From NCBI GenBank assembly GCA_040880365.1, contig JBBDIO010000059.1, positions 1-45,295 on the forward strand: 45,295 bases of DNA, read 5' to 3'. Position numbers and translations under genes: made by a program. Source of the stretch: JBBDIO01 sp040880365 (GTDB lineage Bacteria > Chloroflexota > Anaerolineae > Caldilineales > Caldilineaceae). This document shows, piece after piece, positions 39,801 through 45,295 of the stretch. Each line of letters starts with the position of its first letter. The first letter of the stretch is position 1. The notes under the pieces are model-generated. The model was not told where the DNA came from. It did not search any database and saw only the letters and a program-made list of their open reading frames with translations.

Positions 39801-42451
39801 GGCGCGCCATCCAGACCAATCAGATTGCCTTTGTCCAGGCCCAGCAGATTCGCGCCGAAGAATGGCTCGTGTCCGCCACCGGCGAACCCCGTCTGCTGGC
39901 AGTCACGCGCACACCCAAGATCAACGGCGCAGGCCAGGTGGAGTATGTAGTCTGTTCTGCGACCGATATTACCGAGCAGAAACGCAATGCAGAACATCTG
40001 CAACAGCGCGCCGAACAAATGACCACGCTCTATCAGGTAGGCATGGCGATCACATCCGGGCTGGAACTGGAAAATGTCCTCCAGTCGCTGTATGAATATT
40101 GCCGCTTGATTGCCCGCACTGAAGCATTTAATGTGGCACTCTATGACGACCAGAGCGATACGATCTACTTCCCTATCTACATCGATCAGGGGAAGCGGCT
40201 AGAGATGCAGCCGCTGCGGCGGGATTCGCCCCTGGGGTTGACCACGTATATTGCCCGCACCCGCGAAATGCTCTACATCCGCGATTCCTTGGATCCGCCG
40301 GCGGCTGTCCGGGCGCGTATTATTCGCGCCGGGGGCGCGCCCACCCGTTCCTATCTGGGCATCCCTCTCCTCTGGGGCGAACGGCTGATTGGCGTCTTTT
40401 CCATCCAGGCCTACACGCCTGACGCCTATACCGACGACCAGATTTATCTGATTCGCACCATTGCGCAACAGGCCGCGGCGTCTCTCGAAAACGCCCGACT
40501 CTTTGCCGCCATGCAAGAAGCGCGCGATATGGCACAGGTTGCCAACCAGGCCAAAAGCGAATTTCTCGCCAATATGTCACACGAAATTCGCACCCCTATG
40601 AACGGTATCATCGGCATGACCGACCTGCTGATGGAAACCGGATTGGACGCGGAGCAGCGCGACTATGCCCAGATCGTGCAGAGCAGTAGCCGGCATCTGC
40701 TGACGCTGATCAACGATGTATTGGATTCGGCAAAAATCGAAGCAGGCCGCCTGGAGCTGGATGTTACCGACTTTGACCTGCGCGCCCTGGTCGAAGAAGC
40801 CGTCGACGCCACAGCTCTGCGCGCCGCGCAAAAGGGGCTGGAATTCGTTTATCTGCTGCCCGCCGATGTGCCCACCCAATTGCGGGGCGATCCGGATCGA
40901 TTGCGCCAGGTGTTGTTGAATCTGATTAGCAATGCCATCAAATTCACCGAATCCGGCCATGTAGTCATCACCGTTAAAGATGTCACAGGTCAAAATGCAG
41001 ACACACCTGCCGCTACATTGCCCCCGCGCGCCGATTTGGCGCAGATGGCCGAAATCTATTTTTCCGTCCGCGATACGGGAATCGGCATTCCGGATACCAG
41101 CCAGACGGATCTTTTCACCCCCTTCACCCAGGTAGATTCTTCCATTTCGCGGCGCTATGGCGGCACAGGGTTGGGGCTTGCCATTTCCCAGCGCATTGTC
41201 CAGATGATGCACGGCAAAATTTCTGTGACCAGTGAAATCGGCAGCGGATCGACATTCGCCTTCACGGTCCGCCTGGGCCGTGCGCGCCAGGTCGCCCCGG
41301 TCTATACACCCGTCCTGGCGCTTGCCCCGCTGCGCCAGGCGGCAGCCGTTCTCATCGTGGCGCGTTCCCCCCTAAACCAGTTTTTCGAGCTGACGCTGGC
41401 AGGGTGGCAAGTGCCCTATGCGATTGTTGATGAAATGGAGGCAGATGAAGTCCCCGCAGATGAAGTCCAGGCAAATAAGGAGCATACAGGTGGGGGCGAT
41501 ATCGATCCGGTTGATCAGGCCGATCAGATCGATAGATTGGCCGCCGCATGGGATACGCTGCGCCAATCCGCCCCACCAGAAGCACCCCACAAAACTCGGC
41601 ACCTGATTCTGATTACCGATACGGAATTTACCGACCCGGTCGCGTCATGGTTGCAAACGCATCCAGTCTATGGGCGCGAATTGGCGCAGGGAGCGTGGAT
41701 CAATCTGCTGCAATTGGGCAACCGCCCCCAAACCACAGACATTGCAACAGAGACAGAAGCAGACACAGACACTGTCACACCCCTCGGCAACCACGTTGCC
41801 GGCAGTGTAACGGCGCGGGAAATGTACAAGCCGCTGAAACAATCCACGCTGCTGGAACTCCTGGTGCAGATCACCAGCACGGCTGCCGGCAGAGAAGATA
41901 TCGATGGCGCGGCGCACGCACAAGCGTCCTCGGCAAATCCTGGGTCGGTCGCGTCGGCAGTCACCGAAACCGCCTACCCCGACCCCACAGAGTCATCTAC
42001 AGAGTCATCCGCAGAGTCATCAAGCGCATCGTCTGCCGCCCAATCGTCTGCGGTCCAGCCGTCCCCCGCCGACGGCTCGCACCAGATATTGCTGGTGGAA
42101 GACAATCTCACCAACCAAAAGGTCGCGCTCGCGATTCTGGGCAAGCTGGGCTATCACACCGAGGCAGTAGACGATGGCTTTGCAGCGCTGGCGCGGCTGG
42201 AACAAACCCCCGCCGACCTGGTCCTCATGGATATCCAAATGCCGGGACTCAACGGTTATGAAACGGCCCAGGCCATGCGCGCCGCGGGCATTTCCAATCG
42301 CCGCGGCGCGCCGTTGCCCATCATTGCCATGACGGCCCACGCCATGACAGGCGAACGCGAGCGATGTCTGGCCGCGGGCATGGACGACTATATTTCCAAG
42401 CCGGTGAAGCCCGCCCAACTGGCAGAGATACTGGCAAAATGGCTGAGCTAG
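36893..42451 (+). CDS. Very large membrane hybrid histidine kinase with CHASE, PAS, GAF and receiver domains
   Basis: 1852 residues. Residues 1-240 hold about seven hydrophobic segments (MASE-like sensor region). A further helix at about 285-305 precedes an extracytoplasmic PDC/Cache-like domain (about 306-486), then helices at about 487-508 and 522-541. A CHASE-type domain follows (about 555-850: AARTFEWIPALTGYN, YLPIYYLESLD, ARLGLDLASLPETRKRMEEA), with eight Thr-Asp repeats inserted at about 663-678. A helix at about 867-890 leads to PAS (about 910-1035), GAF (about 1046-1210) and HisKA with H1230 in MSHEIRTPMNG. The ATPase domain has NLISNAIKF, DTGIGI and YGGTGLGL. Next is a degenerate receiver-like region (about 1480-1680) lacking a recognisable phospho-acceptor motif, then an intact receiver (about 1729-1852, D1780 in VLMDIQMPGLNG). 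No clear ribosome binding site at the chosen ATG. Ligands unknown. Confidence 0.9.
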   Translation: MDYALFASGLAFALLAVVSFGLASQKDRLPWQWLALFGVCMAAHQWATLLFFLTTPLAQNWISTGIALIGFGALWIFGARGAQESATARHDGRPLYSHPLYSQLLYFGAPLHFGIPLLLAGAVYFFLSPATALLVALGGTGLVAAARTLRTLHSITSGHASGMVSGSTPAGAPVAPTRLRDVLLVSAGLSLASAVAWACVVALGAIDWRWTKIWSAWGGTELTALAAFSLCVWALSLWWIKRRQSTDTRPLATESTDSRLPTTPVPATPVPGTLRTLLRTWDEWLLMSLLIEIMLLGWFGLLYFDRNHRADLNGELLQAAANIATGLAPHEISHLTFSAQDENDPVYSRLQNQFAALLRLYPDIERIYLTVASEDGFRLGIVQNATGAALRPTWQTGATLPGPQPTLQRVYETRRPQSTYTDSNNINSTYLNFGPNFVARPESSGLDVIAAYAPILAADSSQVGAVLGLEMHENTWYHVLRQRRALYIVAASLLALVFLLAIALTLYRGTYLKIAPIWLLHPEPLLIFLFTLALATGSSYWMHHRILRTSQGEFLRAAGVQTRTLADALIYLNSEVNGIARFFSGSNYVDRQEFREFVAPILRDTPAARTFEWIPALTGYNALRAATAQAHRTGVEDFQVFGLDAANAPYPIFPPNTPTATNTDTDTDTDTDTDTDTDIKETANVRYLPIYYLESLDTDAAARLGLDLASLPETRKRMEEAALARLTTASRALMLPNSAGGQMADLRVVRAVFHNRGADSTTDDPSLRGFVAGELSLTPVMVGAMASTFETLDLFFHVVDVSDPDAIHEISAYPTEHSTLESHTWESSFHPATPWNYTPSQMLPLLLFGRTIAIIAEQPNAAYIQPALRLPLAALVLMTITGASLAGWVYLLRRSQWRAEEMVVQRTAELRHTSEELALLSDNIDTQIWYLRTPDTYGAVNRAHARFLGQEKAALENRPLSELLPAPEARRAIQTNQIAFVQAQQIRAEEWLVSATGEPRLLAVTRTPKINGAGQVEYVVCSATDITEQKRNAEHLQQRAEQMTTLYQVGMAITSGLELENVLQSLYEYCRLIARTEAFNVALYDDQSDTIYFPIYIDQGKRLEMQPLRRDSPLGLTTYIARTREMLYIRDSLDPPAAVRARIIRAGGAPTRSYLGIPLLWGERLIGVFSIQAYTPDAYTDDQIYLIRTIAQQAAASLENARLFAAMQEARDMAQVANQAKSEFLANMSHEIRTPMNGIIGMTDLLMETGLDAEQRDYAQIVQSSSRHLLTLINDVLDSAKIEAGRLELDVTDFDLRALVEEAVDATALRAAQKGLEFVYLLPADVPTQLRGDPDRLRQVLLNLISNAIKFTESGHVVITVKDVTGQNADTPAATLPPRADLAQMAEIYFSVRDTGIGIPDTSQTDLFTPFTQVDSSISRRYGGTGLGLAISQRIVQMMHGKISVTSEIGSGSTFAFTVRLGRARQVAPVYTPVLALAPLRQAAAVLIVARSPLNQFFELTLAGWQVPYAIVDEMEADEVPADEVQANKEHTGGGDIDPVDQADQIDRLAAAWDTLRQSAPPEAPHKTRHLILITDTEFTDPVASWLQTHPVYGRELAQGAWINLLQLGNRPQTTDIATETEADTDTVTPLGNHVAGSVTAREMYKPLKQSTLLELLVQITSTAAGREDIDGAAHAQASSANPGSVASAVTETAYPDPTESSTESSAESSSASSAAQSSAVQPSPADGSHQILLVEDNLTNQKVALAILGKLGYHTEAVDDGFAALARLEQTPADLVLMDIQMPGLNGYETAQAMRAAGISNRRGAPLPIIAMTAHAMTGERERCLAAGMDDYISKPVKPAQLAEILAKWLS
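38879..38926 (+). repeat. Eight ACAGAC hexamers encoding (Thr-Asp)8
   Basis: Perfect in-frame microsatellite inside the CHASE-type sensor domain of the membrane kinase. Changes in copy number keep the frame and alter the length of an extracytoplasmic loop. Confidence 0.97.
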
Positions 42452-42509
42452 CCCGACACGCGGCTAACCTGACAGGCGAGTAGTCTGCGACACGCCATAA
42501 GGCCATAGG

Positions 42510-43364
42510 CTAGAGCGAGGGATAGAAAAGCGGCGCGCCCTGCAATCCAGTCTGGCGATTGATGCCCAAATGCCAGCGTCCCAGATTGGCCCACAGCAGG
42601 CTTGTCAGGTTTTCGCCGCCAAAGCAGACATTGGTCGGCGCGCCCAGCAATGTGCCCTCATAATCTTCCATCACCACCCCCACATCGCCGGCGGGAGTCA
42701 CACGGAAAATGACATCGGGGCGATAGCACGCCACCAACACACTGCCATCGGCGCAAAATGCCAACCCGTCGGGCACGGTGCCCGGCAGACTGACCACTTC
42801 TTCCACAGCCCCCACCTTTTGCCCCGCGCGAATGGGAAAACGCACCACCCGCGGATGGTTGAGGGAGATGGCAATATAAAGATAGCTGCCATCGGGACTC
42901 ACCGCACAGCCATTGGGAAACTGGCAACTTTCGGTGTCGAGGAGCGCCGTTTCCCCGCCCGGCGCAATTGACCAGATGCAGCCATTATCCGCTTTCCACG
43001 CGCCCGAATCGGCCACATATAAAAAGCCCGCGGCATCGAAGGCAGGATAGTTGGGCGTTTGCATGGCGCGCGCGGCGGTGCCCCGGCTATAAACGCTCAC
43101 CGTGCCGTCGGGCGTCACCCTATTCACCACTTGTTTGCCCGCATTGCAGACGTAGAGATTGGCGGCAGCATCGGCAGCCAACCCCAGATTCAGCCCACCC
43201 GTCTGGGCAAACTGGTGGGCACTGCCCGCGGCCAAATCCACGCGATAGACCTGTCCATCCTCGCCCCCGGCATAAATATAACCATCGGGAGCATAGGTAA
43301 TGCCTTCGGGATGATCCAATCCTTCGACCAGCATTTCGGCATGGGCAAGCTGTATTAAAGGCAT
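42510..43364 (-). CDS. SMP-30/gluconolactonase-family six-bladed beta-propeller
   Basis: 284-residue cytoplasmic hydrolase-type propeller of the SMP-30/gluconolaconase/LRE family, whose members open sugar lactones using one divalent metal. Seen: HPEGITYAPDGYIYAGGEDGQVYRV (the metal ligand Glu is E20), NYPAFDAAGFLYVADSG (N105), FPNGCAVSPDGSYLYIA (N151) and GTVPDGLAFCADGSVLVACY (D199). These match the Glu/Asn/Asp metal and substrate residues of the family. AGGAG (43373-43377) is 8 nt before the ATG. It is followed upstream on the same strand by a cupin gene 51 bp away, so the two probably form an operon acting on a sugar-type metabolite. True substrate unknown. Confidence 0.88.
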   Translation of the reverse strand: MPLIQLAHAEMLVEGLDHPEGITYAPDGYIYAGGEDGQVYRVDLAAGSAHQFAQTGGLNLGLAADAAANLYVCNAGKQVVNRVTPDGTVSVYSRGTAARAMQTPNYPAFDAAGFLYVADSGAWKADNGCIWSIAPGGETALLDTESCQFPNGCAVSPDGSYLYIAISLNHPRVVRFPIRAGQKVGAVEEVVSLPGTVPDGLAFCADGSVLVACYRPDVIFRVTPAGDVGVVMEDYEGTLLGAPTNVCFGGENLTSLLWANLGRWHLGINRQTGLQGAPLFYPSL

Positions 43365-43415
43365 ATGCGTTTCTCCTGGAAAGCCTGGTAGTGTGGTGGA
43401 TACAATTTGTATGGG

Positions 43416-44158
43416 TCAGGGCCAATGCACATGGCGCGGGCCGGTTGCGCCATAGACAGGATCGGTGGCGGGCAGCGGCACGGCCTGGATATTCGTCAAC
43501 ACCTGCGGGCGTTCGCCCGGCGCGCCGCGACACAGATCCCACATTTGGCCGGGGGGATAGGCGCCCACCACCAGCAGATCGGCACTCGCGCCCAGATTCT
43601 TATGGCCTACGCCTGCCGGAATCAACACCACATCGCCGGCGCGCACCGGCACGATTTCGCCCTGTTCGCCGCCAAACTGCACGCGCGCGTGGCCGCGGGC
43701 AATCGCCAACACTTCGTGCGCCGTGCTGTGATAGTGGTGATAGGCAAATATGCCGTTGCGCCACCAGTTTGTCCAGCCCGCACGCCCAAAGACGGCTTCG
43801 CACTGTGCGGCAGACTGTGCGGCAGANNNNNNNNNNNNNNNNNNNNNNNNNNNNNNNNNNNNNNNNNNNNNNNNNNNNNNNNNNNNNNNNNNNNNNNNNN
43901 NNNNNNNNNNNNNNNNNNNNNNNNNNTCCAGCCCGCACGCCCAAAGACGGCTTCGCACTGTGCGGCAGACTGTGCGGCAGAATCTTCATCGCGCAGGCGC
44001 AGCGCACCCCCATAGACCAGCAGCGGCAGGCGGGGGTGATTGGGAATCGCGCCGTCATCGGCAAAGCGCAACGCGCGCACCTGAATCTGTGCGACAGGCC
44101 GGATGGGGGAGGCGTGATTTGGGGTCGCGAAATCGTCGGCTGGCGGGTGATTCGTCAT
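43416..44158 (-). CDS. Cupin-domain protein interrupted by an assembly gap
   Basis: As assembled, the gene is split by 100 N into two frames. If the identical 55-bp ends (43772-43826 and 43927-43981) are overlapped, 155 bp vanish and one 195-residue frame results: start MTNHPPADDF, then PNHPRLPLLVYGGALRL, CEAVFGRAGW joined to TNWWRNGIFAYHHYHSTAHE. The cupin core is YHHYHSTAHEVLAIARGHARV with metal-ligand His residues and Glu, GDVVLIPAGVGHKNLG, then VVGAYPPGQMWDL and a C-terminal PATDPVYGATGP. This is a known cupin subfamily of unknown enzymatic role. Cytoplasmic. The start ATG 44158 has no strong ribosome binding site. It precedes the SMP-30 gene in a likely two-gene operon. Confidence 0.82.
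43827..43926. other. 100-N scaffold gap flanked by identical 55-bp ends
   Basis: Exactly 100 N, a usual placeholder for unknown gap length. The 55 bases to its left (43772-43826) are identical to the 55 bases to its right (43927-43981). This is the pattern expected from two contigs ending in the same 55-mer that were joined without merging. Confidence 0.95.
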
Positions 44159-44454
44159 AATGGGAAGCCCGATATCGAGAAACTGTTCACATTTGGCGTT
44201 GGGACTGGCGTTGGGTTGAGCGTGTGCACGCGGAATCACCCGCGTGAATCTCGATCTGAACCGCCAAACAGACGCGCATCTTGCCAAATTGTAACATTGC
44301 CGGGGAAACAGACCAACCACTTTGGGCGCGGCCATTCAGAGCTATCACCCCCAATTGGGCGACCCTGCGCGCATCTGCTATACTTTCGGCGTCACAGTTC
44401 CCCGTGGGGTGGGTCGCGAAATCCGCCATTTTGGACAGTTTGGAGTCACTTTCT
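44159..44454. other. Divergent intergenic region between cupin and SH3b lipoprotein genes
   Basis: No gene seen. It contains the promoter candidate for the rightward gene (44355-44384). No repeats or hairpins stand out. Confidence 0.5.
44355..44384 (+). promoter_or_regulatory. Candidate promoter of the SH3b lipoprotein gene
   Basis: TTGGGC (44355-44360), an 18-bp spacer, then TATACT (44379-44384). The -10 is good (five of six) and the -35 weak. Confidence 0.4.
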
Positions 44455-45295
44455 ATGCATAAATTATTATATGGTGGTGCCTTGTGGCTGATCATGCTCC
44501 TGTTGGTCGCATGTGGCCGCAGTGACAGCACGGGTGCATTGTCCGACGAAACAGAGCTGGCTGCCATCGTGGAACCCACTGCGGTTCCCGTGTCTACATT
44601 AACATCAACCCCCATACCCCCGCCGGCAGAAGTGCCCGCAGCCGAAGCGGAGTTAGCAGAGGCTGAACTGGCAGAAGATGAGCCAGTGGAGGATGAGCCG
44701 ATTCTGCCGGAGCCGACAGCCGTGCCCGAAGAAGAAATCGCGGCTGCCAATGCAGATGCCACTGGCACAGAGGACAGCAGCGCAGAGGACACTGGCGCAG
44801 AGGTAGATCTCAGCGTCCTGCTTGCGCCGACCCCTACTCCTGGCGCGTCGGATGCGGATGCCGCCACAGCCAGCGAGACAGCCAGCGAGACAGCCAGCGA
44901 GACAGTAGCCGATTCGGAAACAGAGACAGCCGACGCAGCGGCAGAAGCAGAGTCAGTCGCACCTAATGTGGTGGTGAGCGCAGAGGCGATCAACATCCGC
45001 AGCGGGCCGGGCATCGCCTATGATCTCGTCGGGGCAGCCATACTAGGTGAGCAATTTGGCGTGGTGGGCCGCAATCCTGCCGGTGACTGGTGGCAGGTAT
45101 GCTGTATCGGAGACCAGACCGGCTGGATATTTGGGCCGTTGGTGACTGCCAACAATACCGAAAATGTGGCAGTTGCGGCCGACATCCCGCCGGTACCCAC
45201 GCCGGACCCGGTTGTCCTCGCCGAAACCGCGCCGGTGGCGCTGGAAGTCGAACCTCAGCCCCCCGTCGAAGAAGAACAACCGGCGGCAGAACCGG
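44455..45295 (+). CDS. Lipoprotein with low-complexity linker and bacterial SH3 domain (partial)
   Basis: The frame runs off the right edge after 280 codons. Lipoprotein signal: YGGALWLIMLLLVAC with lipidated Cys at residue 20. Residues about 25-165 are an acidic Ala/Glu/Pro/Thr linker with in-frame tandem repeats, including a 12-bp unit acagccagcgag three times (about 44878-44913). The SH3b domain at about 170-232 (AINIRSGPGIAYDLVG ... DWWQVCCIGDQTGWIFGPLV) contains two adjacent Cys. A new Pro/Glu-rich segment then continues off the edge, so further domains may follow. Likely attached to the outer face of the cell envelope and contacting cell-wall polymers; related in design to the LysM/SH3 protein at 19180. 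GGAG is 9 nt before the ATG. Confidence 0.85.
   Translation, partial: MHKLLYGGALWLIMLLLVACGRSDSTGALSDETELAAIVEPTAVPVSTLTSTPIPPPAEVPAAEAELAEAELAEDEPVEDEPILPEPTAVPEEEIAAANADATGTEDSSAEDTGAEVDLSVLLAPTPTPGASDADAATASETASETASETVADSETETADAAAEAESVAPNVVVSAEAINIRSGPGIAYDLVGAAILGEQFGVVGRNPAGDWWQVCCIGDQTGWIFGPLVTANNTENVAVAADIPPVPTPDPVVLAETAPVALEVEPQPPVEEEQPAAEP

Noticed and set aside
43772..43981. A genuine tandem duplication or frameshifted cupin pseudogene
   Set aside because: The duplicate lies exactly at the two edges of a 100-N gap and collapsing it restores the frame, so an assembly join is the simpler explanation.

Overview
The window reads as a chromosomal segment of a GC-rich, free-living bacterium, most likely a member of the Chloroflexota (Anaerolineae/Caldilineae-like). 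That assignment is inference. It rests on several secreted proteins ending in a short [IL]-[FHY]-[LI]-P-x-x-x-[RK] tail, a small 'YTIDGGGG...GQPDAG...GGGYRLYGGF' protein, a Thermus/Rickettsia-type isocitrate dehydrogenase with a C-terminal extension, very long hybrid histidine kinases, and a family-5 peptide-binding lipoprotein of about 700 residues. No phage, transposon, CRISPR array, tRNA or rRNA was seen. One 100-N scaffold gap is present (43827-43926), flanked by identical 55-bp ends; collapsing them restores an intact cupin gene.

Layout. 1-3311: tail of an acidic protein, then a plus-strand set of creatininase-family amidohydrolase, AstE/AspA-like deacylase and Asp/Glu/hydantoin racemase-like protein, closed by a strong hairpin. 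3339-9644 (minus): isocitrate dehydrogenase and three secreted proteins (collagen-like/beta-helix, a small GQ-motif protein, and a CSLREA/beta-helix protein with an Asp-Pro tail). 9645-10621: a long non-coding region with 12-bp tandem repeats. 10622-17316: a complete oligopeptide/dipeptide ABC importer operon (binding protein, two permeases, two ATPases) with a strong hairpin between binding protein and permease, and a terminator at the end. 17474-18773 (minus): msrB plus a CBM9-like protein. 19180-23815: LysM/SH3 secreted protein, Cys-containing lipoprotein, large secreted protein, and a DJ-1/PfpI protein. 24099-26825: a soluble hybrid histidine kinase. 27259-31719: a 1486-residue secreted metzincin-like protease. 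31816-35721 (minus): an EndoQ-like PHP nuclease fused to a UvrD-type helicase. 36084-42451: a small acidic stress-type protein and an 1852-residue membrane hybrid kinase. 42510-45295: SMP-30-like propeller, cupin, and the start of an SH3b lipoprotein.

How the genes work together. The importer is a self-contained five-gene unit for peptide uptake. The secreted and lipid-anchored proteins (beta-helix, collagen-like, LysM, SH3b, metalloprotease) suggest an elaborate cell surface and extracellular protein degradation that could feed it. The two hybrid kinases share one plan: kinase core, a degenerate receiver, then an intact receiver.

The most interesting single object is the 1301-residue EndoQ-UvrD fusion. 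It combines a nuclease type known for cutting at deaminated bases with a DNA helicase, and it carries a sliding-clamp-type motif after each half (QLGLF at residues 462-466 and QLSLF at the extreme C-terminus). A second thread is the recurring C-terminal tail on unrelated secreted proteins. A third is the high density of 11-20 bp tandem duplications, in genes and in control regions.
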